Positions 1 to 6,961 of a DNA stretch of 30,558 nucleotides are shown here, piece after piece (within the stretch, counting starts at the first letter, position 1; the number at the start of each line of letters is the position of its first letter). The translations under genes and the position numbers were made by a program. The stretch is from assembly GCF_938045205.1 (NCBI RefSeq), contig NZ_CALIMY010000045.1, positions 1 through 30,558 of the forward strand, written 5' to 3'. The notes under the pieces are model-generated. The model made no database searches, was not told the DNA's origin, and saw only the letters and a list, made by a program, of their open reading frames with translations. This stretch comes from an uncultured Campylobacter sp. GTDB taxonomy: Bacteria; Campylobacterota; Campylobacteria; Campylobacterales; Campylobacteraceae.

Positions 1-61
1 CGCGTTCGTTGTCCGAAAATCTTAACAAAAAATTCTCGTAAATTTCTCTTCCGCTTAGCAT
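1..61 (-). CDS. Unknown protein, N-terminal fragment cut by the window edge
   Basis: Only the first 20 codons are visible, beginning MLSGREIYENFLLRF, and the gene runs off the left edge. The ATG at 61 is preceded by AAAAGGAG with a four-base gap, a strong ribosome binding site. It lies 46 bases after the end of the preceding small reading frame on the same strand, so it probably belongs to the same run of small accessory genes. No function can be assigned from so short a piece. Confidence 0.6.
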   Translation of the reverse strand, partial: MLSGREIYENFLLRFSDNER

Positions 62-107
62 CGCACTCCTTTTTGCAGTTTAGCAAAGATTTGTCCGCTT
101 GAGCCTT

Positions 108-263
108 TTAATCGGCTTCTTGGCTATTGTATTTCGCACTCTCGATCTCAGCAAATGTTAATTTCGCTAAAGGATTGATAAGCTTAGCGATACAATATTT
201 ATTATCGCATGTAATCACGCTTTGGCGCTTATCTACTTTTATTGCATTAGAGCAATTCGGCAC
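108..263 (-). CDS. Possible small protein, 51 aa, cysteine-containing
   Basis: This is a 51-codon frame starting with GTG at 263. It overlaps the end of the upstream gene by 25 bases, with GAAGG about nine bases before the start. The product begins MPNCSNAIKVDKRQ and continues ITCDNKYCIAKL, so three cysteines (residues 4, 19, 24) sit in a spacing like a degenerate zinc ribbon. The composition is ordinary for a soluble protein. It could be a real small gene, or the tail of an older longer gene whose front was replaced. No family was recognised. Confidence 0.4.
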   Translation of the reverse strand: MPNCSNAIKVDKRQSVITCDNKYCIAKLINPLAKLTFAEIESAKYNSQEAD

Positions 264-634
264 ATTACATAGCCTTCGCCCAAATCAACGCCAATCGGAA
301 AATTTAACCCTCTCTGCTCTTTCAAAAATCTAAAAAATTCCTCTTTAGAAATTTTGATATTAGAAAATGATCGAAAAATTTCTTCTGCCTTTTGCCTTAT
401 CTCGCCTTCTTTAAAAAATACGTTAGGAGCCTTTTTAAAATCTTCATCAAACTCAGAAAATCTACCCGCCATCATATCCAATTCTTTTAATGCCTGCTCT
501 TCCGCTTTATTGGTTGCACAATATTGCGATTCCAGATCATACATCTTATAAAATTCATCGCAAAACAGCTCTATATCACACCAATCGGATAGAAATCCAG
601 CTATTAAATAATACAATTCTTCACTTTGCTGCAT
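239..634 (-). CDS. Possible colicin-type immunity protein, 131 aa
   Basis: The product is a small, acidic, soluble, probably helical protein. The N-terminal part (SDWCDIELFCDEFYKMYDLE) followed by an RFSEFDEDFKK segment and a KEGEIRQKAEEIFRSF helix resembles the bacterial self-protective colicin-like immunity family (PF09204, colicin D immunity type). That is pattern recognition, not a proven match. The start was set at the ATG at 634 because GAGG lies six bases before it. An upstream in-frame ATG at 664 has no such site and would overlap the previous gene. It starts 13 bases after the preceding gene and lies among other small immunity-like genes. No cognate toxin is visible in the window. 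Confidence 0.65.
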   Translation of the reverse strand: MQQSEELYYLIAGFLSDWCDIELFCDEFYKMYDLESQYCATNKAEEQALKELDMMAGRFSEFDEDFKKAPNVFFKEGEIRQKAEEIFRSFSNIKISKEEFFRFLKEQRGLNFPIGVDLGEGYVMCRIALMQ

Positions 635-647
635 ATTTCGCCTCATT

Positions 648-1055
648 TTAAATTTTATCGCCATTTTTATTATTTACGCCTTTTAGAATTTCATGCAATA
701 GCTCGTTTTCGGTTGCATTTTTCTCATCTAATATTGATACGCCCATAGTCGTTGGAGTAATCTTGGATAAAAATAGATTTACAAGCTCTGTTTTTTCATC
801 GATTCCGTATGACAATGTAACGATATCCAATAAATCGTGCCGCTCTATAAAACTATCAAAGATATCTTCTAATCGCGACGCTTTCTCTGCGTAGAAGAAT
901 ATCCACTTTACGCCTATAAGAAAATCCGTTGTGATATTACTAAAGATATCTATCTTATCCATAAAGTGCGATCCGATAAGCAAATATATATCCGAGCCGT
1001 TTTTGGACAAAGAGCCAAGCTCGTAAATAGAACCGATATTTTTATAATTTAGCAT
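648..1055 (-). CDS. Hypothetical protein, 135 aa
   Basis: No family was recognised. The protein is soluble and mixed alpha/beta, with hydrophobic strands such as SDIYLLIGSHFMDK and FLIGVKWIFFYAEKASR and an acidic C-terminal part. There is no signal peptide or membrane segment. Its ATG directly follows the TAA of the upstream gene, and its GAGGA ribosome binding site lies inside the last codons of that gene, so the two are probably translationally coupled. Size, orientation and neighbours fit an immunity-type or other accessory protein, but this is context only. Confidence 0.7.
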   Translation of the reverse strand: MLNYKNIGSIYELGSLSKNGSDIYLLIGSHFMDKIDIFSNITTDFLIGVKWIFFYAEKASRLEDIFDSFIERHDLLDIVTLSYGIDEKTELVNLFLSKITPTTMGVSILDEKNATENELLHEILKGVNNKNGDKI

Positions 1056-1056
1056 T

Positions 1057-1488
1057 TTATTCCTCGTCGCGCCGATTTTGCACCCTCTTTAGCCACTCTT
1101 TTTCAAATTTAAAATATTTCTCAAGCTTTTTATTCTTTTCTATTTGATCAGATTTTTCTATATCGGCATAATCTTGCAGCTCGCCTCCGCACTTAGGGCA
1201 AATACTCCTATCTTTAACGTCCGAGAAATTATAAAATTTAAGACACCCTTTGCAGCGCATAAATTTAGGATAATACTTTACGCTTTTTTCAGGGCGAAAT
1301 GCGAGATACGCAAAGAAAGCGCACGCTGCAAAGCATACAATTCCTATGATGATACGCAGATACGCGCTTTCAAATTTTACCGATGCCATAAAGCCAGGCT
1401 TTATATCGACTTTTCCCAATAAAGCGGCCACCAGTCCCCATGCGAAAAAAGCAAAAAAGCCGATTAACGCAAAAATTCTATTTAGCAT
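1057..1488 (-). CDS. Two-TM membrane protein with C-terminal zinc ribbon (paralogue 1)
   Basis: Two membrane segments (about residues 5-24 and 45-64) are followed by a conserved FRPEKSVKYYPKFM linker. A four-cysteine zinc-ribbon knuckle follows, with Cys79, Cys82, Cys97 and Cys100 (CKGC and CPKC), then a lysine- and glutamate-rich cytosolic tail. The next gene upstream has the same order and the same FR-EKS-K-YP linker, so the pair is a tandem duplication. The start ATG is preceded by AGAGGA. Function is unknown. In this position the pair could be membrane immunity proteins against a pore-forming or periplasm-acting toxin, but that is inference from context only. Confidence 0.75.
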   Translation of the reverse strand: MLNRIFALIGFFAFFAWGLVAALLGKVDIKPGFMASVKFESAYLRIIIGIVCFAACAFFAYLAFRPEKSVKYYPKFMRCKGCLKFYNFSDVKDRSICPKCGGELQDYADIEKSDQIEKNKKLEKYFKFEKEWLKRVQNRRDEE

Positions 1489-1520
1489 TTTTATATATTC
1501 CTCTATAACAAATCAAAATT

Positions 1521-1925
1521 TCATCGCTTTTTAAATTTACGCTTTTTGGGCTTCGGGGGTTTAACGCCTTGATGAGGAGCGTTTCTTCGCCAGTAGTCGC
1601 CGTCATTATACTCCGTAAGCTTTTTGCCGCAGTCCGGGCAAATTTGATCGGTATCTTTGACGTCCTCGTACATGTAAAATTTAAAGCAGTCCTTGCACCA
1701 CATATATTGTGGATATCTTTTTATGCTCTTTTCAGAGCGGAAGGCAAAATAAAAGCCAGAAATACCTATTACTATAAATGCGATTGCGGGCAATATCCAT
1801 AAACTACCCGCATCATCAAATTTAATATATTTCTCGCCTATTCTTACATGTTTATGTACCGTAAAATTTATAAGATATAAGAAGCACATTATGCCTGTCA
1901 AAAAAGCGGCAATTCTATCTAGCAT
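1521..1925 (-). CDS. Two-TM membrane protein with C-terminal zinc ribbon (paralogue 2)
   Basis: This is the tandem paralogue of the gene at 1057-1488. It has membrane segments at about residues 5-23 and 43-62, an FRSEKSIKRYPQYM linker, then Cys77, Cys80, Cys96 and Cys99 (CKDC and CPDC). The tail is very basic and proline/lysine-rich, ending KPPKPKKRKFKKR, unlike its partner's. The start was set at the ATG at 1925 because AAGGAG lies seven bases before it. An in-frame ATG at 1958 lacks such a site. The duplication is old: the membrane parts have diverged strongly while the linker and the cysteines are kept. Confidence 0.75.
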   Translation of the reverse strand: MLDRIAAFLTGIMCFLYLINFTVHKHVRIGEKYIKFDDAGSLWILPAIAFIVIGISGFYFAFRSEKSIKRYPQYMWCKDCFKFYMYEDVKDTDQICPDCGKKLTEYNDGDYWRRNAPHQGVKPPKPKKRKFKKR

Positions 1926-2042
1926 TGCGTTGCTCCTTTTCGTTATGATCTGCTTCATTCATAGCGTTTTGCGCCATACCGTCCGATCCTTAAATTTGAC
2001 TTTTATGAGAGATAAATTCTATTCTTGATCGTTTTAAATTTC

Positions 2043-2558
2043 TCATATAACAAATCTAGAATATTGCAAAATCAACGTATAATCTTCGCTATAAAATTTT
2101 ACCCTATTTTTTCTATTGTAAATACTCATGCTTAGCAGATATTTGGCGAAATTTATGTAATCCTTCGTACTAGGGAAATAAAATGTAACGCTTTGGTAGA
2201 ATGTTTTAAAATCCAGCTCAAATTTATACCTGTCCATATCGTCCGCTATATAGCACTCCGCTTCGTCTATTTTAATAAATTCCTCTATATCTATGCATAG
2301 TTGAGCGCTATTTTTTGCAAATCGCGCTCCGTTCACTGTATCATAAGGGAAAAGCTCTAGATATGAGACCCTTTCATTATACGAGAATGTTAAAATGTTT
2401 TTTGCGAAATAATACATAGCCAAATTCGTAGTAAAACCCAATACCACAAGCTTTTTGTTTTCTAGAATTTTAATATCTAATTTATGATATTCATGTCCCA
2501 TAAGTTCCTCATCGATAGTTAGAGGATCGTCTTTTATATAAATTTTATTCGGCAGCAC
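2043..2558 (-). CDS. Hypothetical protein, 171 aa
   Basis: No family was recognised. The product is a soluble, aromatic-rich protein with many predicted strands, such as KLVVLGFTTNLAMYYFAK and FYQSVTFYFPSTKDYINFAK, and no signal peptide. The start is GTG at 2558, preceded by AAAAGGAG about ten bases upstream. It begins 30 bases after the short gene at 2589-2681 and shares its strand, so it is probably in the same transcript as the Imm32 gene. An immunity-type role is possible from its setting only. Confidence 0.7.
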   Translation of the reverse strand: MLPNKIYIKDDPLTIDEELMGHEYHKLDIKILENKKLVVLGFTTNLAMYYFAKNILTFSYNERVSYLELFPYDTVNGARFAKNSAQLCIDIEEFIKIDEAECYIADDMDRYKFELDFKTFYQSVTFYFPSTKDYINFAKYLLSMSIYNRKNRVKFYSEDYTLILQYSRFVI

Positions 2559-2588
2559 TGATTTATTCTCCTTTTGCGCACTATGCCG

Positions 2589-2681
2589 CTATTCGTCGAG
2601 CGCCGTCAAGTATGATCCCAATCCCTTTGATTGCGGAGCATAATAACTTTTTCCATCTACATTGAAGCTGTTCGTGTTCAT
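2589..2681 (-). CDS. Small protein, 30 aa, overlapping the Imm32 gene end
   Basis: A 30-codon frame starts with ATG at 2681 inside an ATGA overlap with the stop of the Imm32 gene. GGAG lies six bases before the ATG, in the last codons of Imm32. The product starts MNTNSFNVDGKSYYAP and ends GSYLTALDE. The coupling and ribosome binding site are as good as those of the larger neighbours. It could be a complete small protein or the front of a truncated larger one. No family was recognised. Confidence 0.5.
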   Translation of the reverse strand: MNTNSFNVDGKSYYAPQSKGLGSYLTALDE

Positions 2682-2938
2682 ATTTTCTCCAATATAAGTT
2701 CCGCCGAGCCCTCCTCAAGCGAATTATACTCATCCAGATGTATATGCGAATGTTTTGGCACGGAATCTTGCGCTAAAGTAAGCAAATGCCTGGCAAGAGA
2801 TATAAGCCCGCTTTTATTTGCCCTTATAGTAACTTCGTTTTCGAGAGCATTGACGGAGATCGCGAAGTCCTTTTCCCATTGTAGCTGCAGTTCCTTTTCT
2901 GCGCAATAGTCTAATGTTTTTATAACATACTGTCCCAT
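2678..2938 (-). CDS. Imm32 family immunity protein
   Basis: The 86-residue product carries the Imm32 (PF15566) pattern in its second half: ANKSGLISLARHLLTLAQ, then SHIHLDEYNSLEEGSAELIL. The HLDEYNSL motif is the most characteristic part. Imm32 proteins are known as cytosolic immunity partners of polymorphic toxins. No toxin, Rhs/CdiA cassette or secretion gene is nearby, so this looks like an orphan immunity gene. It is the first gene of the minus-strand run, about 85 bases downstream of a TATAAT box. AAAGGAG lies 13 bases before the ATG, a wide spacing. Confidence 0.85.
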   Translation of the reverse strand: MGQYVIKTLDYCAEKELQLQWEKDFAISVNALENEVTIRANKSGLISLARHLLTLAQDSVPKHSHIHLDEYNSLEEGSAELILEKI

Positions 2939-2994
2939 ATAGCGCCGATACTCCTTTCTAAATTTAATCGGTTGCCGATAAAATTTATCTCATT

Positions 2995-3034
2995 GATCGG
3001 TTAATCGATCTCATAGTATTTTGGAAAAATTATA
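2995..3034 (-). promoter_or_regulatory. Promoter and possible operator for the Imm32 gene run
   Basis: Reading the minus strand, TAGATATAAT gives a -10 box at 3029-3034. About 12 bases after the expected start point lies GATCGATTAACCGATC (2995-3010), a 16-base imperfect palindrome with two mismatches. It could be an operator or a small hairpin in the leader. Neither has been tested. Confidence 0.45.
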
Positions 3035-3154
3035 TCTAAAATAAAAATGAAAGGGGTCGGAATAACTAAATTTAAGACAGGTGCTGTGCGCGAAAATGAA
3101 GCGGTTAAAATTTAAACAACTCAAGTCCTGATTAAAACTTAAAGATAGCTTAAA

Positions 3155-3230
3155 TGGTGGTCCCGATTGGACTCGAACCAACGACTTCCACCATGTCAAG
3201 GTGACACTCTACCAACTGAGTTACGGGGCC
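3155..3230 (-). tRNA. tRNA-Val (anticodon GAC)
   Basis: The 76-base gene includes an encoded CCA end. The cloverleaf reads: acceptor GGCCCCG / CGGGACC, D stem ACTC / GAGT, anticodon stem TCACC / GGTGG with loop TTGACAT (anticodon GAC), T stem GTTGG / CCAAT with loop TTCGAGT. All stems pair except position 3:70, which is C opposite A in the acceptor stem. A T at position 3 or a G at position 70 would restore pairing. The gene stands alone, with no other tRNA beside it. Confidence 0.9.
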
Positions 3231-3624
3231 AAAAAAGAAACGGCAGTATATCAAAAAAATCTCTCAATAGCAAGCAAATTTTAATTTTTCGTAAAATTCC
3301 GCCGAAATTTTATACAAGACTCCGCCGCGACGTAAAACGCCGTCGAAATTTTGCGCGAAATTTCACCATCTTACCCTCGCCGGAATTCTGCAGGAGATTT
3401 CATCGCGACGTAAAATTCTGGCTAAATTCTGCGTAGGGTTTAGTCGCTACGATGGAATTTCGCGTGAAATTTCATCCGCATTCGCGCGGCGCGCCTTATT
3501 CGTCGCATTCCGTCTCGCCCGCCTTACTCTACATTTGTCTTGTTTTGCTACCTTGTTTTATTTCGTCCGCCTTGCTTTACCGTGTCATATTTCGCCCGCT
3601 TGCCTCGCTCTGCCTTGCGCCCGG
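3231..3624. repeat. Spacer with degenerate repeats and C/T-rich minisatellite
   Basis: There is no credible gene here. Bases 3300-3450 contain diverged copies of a unit carrying CGCGACGTAAAA, at 3326 and 3404. Bases about 3488-3624 are a C/T-rich run of loosely repeated GCCTTGC / TCGCC words. The last 23 bases or so (3600-3622) match those at 4810-4832 beside the paralogous gene, showing that the gene duplication carried some 3' flank. Confidence 0.55.
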
Positions 3625-4598
3625 CTAAGACGTCCAAATTTTTTCATTCAGCCTTAGAATTTTTACGATTTGCAGCATCGCGTCCAGATCCGCTTTAATA
3701 TCCTTTGCGATGCGAGCATTGAGTATCGGCTGATCCAAGCTCGGCTCGAAACTATCGGCGCCGCGGGCTATCGCGATATAAATTTTATTTTGTTGAAACT
3801 CAGCGAGATATCCGATTTTACGAGCTGTTTAAGTGATAAAATTTTCTCCATCAGCGCGGGCGTCAGGACATACATAGCCGCCACCGTATCGCTTGCGTAA
3901 ACCGAAAAGTTTGCATTGAAGTCCGCGTTATCTATCGGGATTTTGCGGCTGCTCCATAGCTTGCGCGGTAGTGCAGACGGCGGCAAATCTATGCCTGTGG
4001 GTCCCGCCGCGCCCGAAAAAACAAAAACATCGGAGCCAATTTTTTTATTAAAATTTGCCACAAAAAAAGGTCCCTCGAAAAATGTAGTGTAACTCTTTTT
4101 AAAAAACGATGAAGTTCCACTGCCGGTCTCCTTTTCCAGCCTTATGTCGCAAAACATAAAATCCACTCCGTCCGCGCTTGCGTAAACCAGATCGTCCGCG
4201 CGAAATCTATCAAATCCGTCAAATATCTCGCTTGCCCTTACCTCTTTTTCCTGAAAAAGCGCGCCCATTTTATACGAAAAGCCCAGGCTCTCGATATAAG
4301 GCTTGAGATAAAGCTCTTTGTAGCGCATCACAAACCGCTCGGTTTTGCGCTCGAAAATCCACTCGTAAAATTTGTCCCGCATGCCGATTATTGCTAAAAT
4401 AGACATGACCAAAAAAGATAAGCTTTCTATGCCGAGATCGAGCTTGGGAAAATTGCGAAAGATGATTATCAATGCTAGCGCAAGCATCGGACCAAATACC
4501 GCAAACGCTACGAGATAACTTAAAATTTTCCAAAGCTTGCGACTTTTCTTAAGCTGCTTGCGCTGCTTTTCTAAATCTATTACGGTTTTAATATCCAC
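3625..4598 (-). pseudogene. DUF3137-like membrane protein, frameshifted near its C terminus
   Basis: The open part (to 3768) gives 276 residues from a GTG start at 4598 preceded by AAAGG. It has two membrane segments (about residues 27-45 and 58-76), then the cytosolic domain with DLVYASADGVDFMFCDIRL and FFEGPFFVANFNKKIGSD, the pattern of the DUF3137 family (PF11335). Compared with the intact paralogue at 4833-5783, one base is missing in the A-rich stretch around 3785-3795. Reading then stops at a TAG, while the correct continuation (IYIAIARGADSFEP ... LRLNEKIWTS) stays fully open in the shifted frame to a stop at 3625. The lost tail is about 52 residues. It could be a recent mutation, a slippage-prone site or a sequencing error. 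Confidence 0.8.
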
Positions 4599-4737
4599 GC
4601 TTAACCTTTAATTATTAAATTTAATGGCGCAAACTCGCGGCACAGCATAAATTTACGCCAGATATGGCGCGATTTTGGTACGTTCCGCTTGGATCTCGCT
4701 AAAATTTACAGCTCCTTGCGCGAACCGCACGTTCCGT

Positions 4738-4832
4738 TTGTTCGCCATACCTTACCTCGTTTTGCCCCGCCTGCCTTGCTTCGCCTCGTCTCGTTTCATC
4801 TACTCGCCTTGCCTCGCTCCGCCTTGCGCCCG
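4738..4832. repeat. C/T-rich low-complexity spacer, sister of 3488-3624
   Basis: This run of GCCTTGC, TCGCC and CTCGTC words lies directly after the stop of the DUF3137-like gene at 4833, as the run at 3488-3624 does for its paralogue. The last 23 bases are nearly identical in the two places. The rest of the spacer (4599-4737) shows nothing recognisable. Confidence 0.5.
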
Positions 4833-5783
4833 TTAAGACGTCCAAATTTTTTCATTCAACTTTAGAATTTTTACGATTTGCAGCATCGCGTCCAGATCGA
4901 TTTGTATCTTGCTCGCGAGCTTATCACCGCGTATCGGCTTACTTAGATCGGGCTCGAAGCTATCGTATCCGCGGGGGATTTTTATATAAATTTTGCTTTT
5001 TCTGAAACTAAGCGCGATCTCTGATTTCACAAGCGTTTTTAAAAATAAAATTTTCTCCATCAGCACGGGCGTGAGTACATACGCTGCGGCGACCGCGTCT
5101 TTTGTATATACCGCAAAAGATCTATTAAATTTCGCGTTATCCATATTGCAAAATTTTGCACCGCTTTCCAAGACGCTGTGCGGTAGCTTTATTTGTCTTG
5201 GAAGAATAAAAACGTCGGATCTGATCTTTTTATGAAAATCGGCTGCGAAAAAAAGGCCTTGAAATATCTCCGTTTCCTTCTTTTCATAAATCAAAGTGAA
5301 AAAGCTATCATCTATAGTCTCTTTAGACATCCAAATATCGCAGAAGCTAAAATCCACGCCGTCTATGTTTCCATATATCAAATCATCTCCGCCGGAATTT
5401 GCATATTGATTAAAAAGCCCGCTTTGCAGGATATCTTGCTCTTGAGTTACGGCGCCGAATCTGTTGTATTTGTATCCTAGACTTTCGACGTAGGGTGCTA
5501 TGTAGAGGGCTTTGTATTGCAGCGCGAATTCTCGCGTTTTGACTTTGTAGGTTTTTTCGTAAAATAGCTTATAAGTAAAATATAGCGCTATGCCCAGACC
5601 AAATAAAAGATACGGCATCCCCAAAGGCGTACCCTCTTCGCTAGCCATATACCTCATTAGGAAAACCGCAGGGATAAATATCGCGCAGGCTTTAAGCAGG
5701 CTTATTATTTTCCATTTTATGCGGCTTTGCAGCAGCTTGCGGCGCTCTTTTTCCAAATTTACGATAGTTTGTACGTCTAACAA
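4833..5783 (-). CDS. DUF3137-like membrane protein (intact paralogue)
   Basis: The 316-residue product has two membrane segments (about residues 27-45 and 53-72) near the N terminus. A charged linker leads to a cytosolic domain containing DLIYGNIDGVDFSFCDIW and EIFQGLFFAADFHKKI, the signature region of DUF3137 (PF11335). The C terminus DLDAMLQIVKILKLNEKIW is likely an amphipathic helix. The start is TTG at 5783 with AGGA eight bases before it. The gene at 3625-4598 is a close paralogue and the one at 27598-28512 a distant one. Family function is unknown. It stands between dxr and its paralogue with its own spacers, so it is probably transcribed separately. Confidence 0.8.
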   Translation of the reverse strand: MLDVQTIVNLEKERRKLLQSRIKWKIISLLKACAIFIPAVFLMRYMASEEGTPLGMPYLLFGLGIALYFTYKLFYEKTYKVKTREFALQYKALYIAPYVESLGYKYNRFGAVTQEQDILQSGLFNQYANSGGDDLIYGNIDGVDFSFCDIWMSKETIDDSFFTLIYEKKETEIFQGLFFAADFHKKIRSDVFILPRQIKLPHSVLESGAKFCNMDNAKFNRSFAVYTKDAVAAAYVLTPVLMEKILFLKTLVKSEIALSFRKSKIYIKIPRGYDSFEPDLSKPIRGDKLASKIQIDLDAMLQIVKILKLNEKIWTS

Positions 5784-5860
5784 TTTTTGATCCTAAATTT
5801 TACCACTTGCGGCAAGATAGCCTAAATTTAACATTTAAATTTAAGCAGGCAAAGCTAGGC

Positions 5861-6961
5861 TTAAAGCTCCCCGTTAAATTTCAGCAGTTCGTTTGCATAC
5901 GCTCGCACGCTCGCGTCCACCGCCGCAAGCGCGTCCACATCCGTCACGCTAGGCGAGTTAAATTTCTCCGCGCACTTTAGCACGACGCGCGCAATGTCGG
6001 TGAAGCGGCAGCGCTGCTGCAAAAACGCATTTACGCCCGCTTCGTTTGCGGCGTTGATGACGACACCGAGATCAGGGTTTGCTAGCAGCGCGTCTTTGAG
6101 GGTAAAGATTTGAAATTTCATCTCGTCGATCGGCTTAAGCTCTATCGGTCGCAGAGTGCACAGATCCACGGGTGCGGTGATCTGCTCCCGTACGTCGCCG
6201 CTAAACATCGCGTGCGCGATGGCTAGGCGCATATCGGCCCTGCTAATGTGCGCCGTCGTAGAGCCGTCCGCAAATTCGACTAGCGCGTGGATCTGCGAGG
6301 TGCGCTCGATAAGTGCATCGATCTTACGCGTGCCGTAGAGCCAAAACGCCTCGATCACCTCAAAGAGTTTATTCGCCATCGTGGCGCTGTCGATCGTGAT
6401 CTTTGCGCCCATCTTCCAGTTGGGGTGTTTGAGGGCGTTTTGCGGCGTGAGCGAGCCCAGCTGCGTTAACGGCACGTCGTAAAACGCGCCGCCGCTAGCC
6501 GTGATGATTAGGCGAGAAACGGGGATTTTGGCATTGCTAAGTAGAAATTTCAGCCCGAAATGCTCGCTGTCGATCGGGAAAATTTTATCCGTTTGCAGAA
6601 ATTTCCCGCCGACGACCAGGCTTTCTTTGTTGGCTAGACAGAGCCTTTTGCCGAGCTCTTGGATCTTTAAGCTGGGCATCATACCCGCAAAGCCTACAAG
6701 AGCGTTTACCACGGTCGTGCTTTTGCACTCCGCAAGCATCTGCAAAATTCCATCCGCGCCGCAAAATACGCGCTCGTGATCTACCTCGCTTTTTTGCTGC
6801 GCGTCCGCGATACAGACGAGACGAGGATGAAATTTTGCGATCTGTTCGTTTAAAAGCTTGATATTACGCCCGCAGCTAAGCGCTTCGATCATACTGCCGC
6901 TGCGCGCGGCTACGTCTAGGGTGTTTGTACCGATAGAGCCCGTGGAGCCTAAAACTACCAT
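5861..6961 (-). CDS. dxr: 1-deoxy-D-xylulose 5-phosphate reductoisomerase
   Basis: It converts 1-deoxy-D-xylulose 5-phosphate to 2-C-methyl-D-erythritol 4-phosphate with NADPH, the committed step of the MEP isoprenoid pathway in the cytosol. The NADPH-binding GSTGSIGTNT lies at residues 5-14. Metal ligands are Asp131 and Glu133 (DSEH) and probably Glu201 (NKLFEVIEA, matching E. coli Glu231). TASGGAF and HPNWKMGAKITIDSATM are family-typical. The length of 366 residues is at the short end but complete. The ATG overlaps the end of cdsA by seven bases, so the two are coupled. The same pair is adjacent in C. jejuni. Confidence 0.97.
   Translation of the reverse strand: MVVLGSTGSIGTNTLDVAARSGSMIEALSCGRNIKLLNEQIAKFHPRLVCIADAQQKSEVDHERVFCGADGILQMLAECKSTTVVNALVGFAGMMPSLKIQELGKRLCLANKESLVVGGKFLQTDKIFPIDSEHFGLKFLLSNAKIPVSRLIITASGGAFYDVPLTQLGSLTPQNALKHPNWKMGAKITIDSATMANKLFEVIEAFWLYGTRKIDALIERTSQIHALVEFADGSTTAHISRADMRLAIAHAMFSGDVREQITAPVDLCTLRPIELKPIDEMKFQIFTLKDALLANPDLGVVINAANEAGVNAFLQQRCRFTDIARVVLKCAEKFNSPSVTDVDALAAVDASVRAYANELLKFNGEL

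Noticed and set aside
1915..1977. 20-codon frame overlapping the start of the gene at 1521-1925
   Set aside because: AAGGAT precedes it, but the peptide is very short and could arise by chance. A leader-peptide role is not supported by any other signal.
3011..3199. 62-codon minus-strand frame entering the tRNA gene
   Set aside because: Its first codons are translated tRNA-Val sequence, a common artefact.
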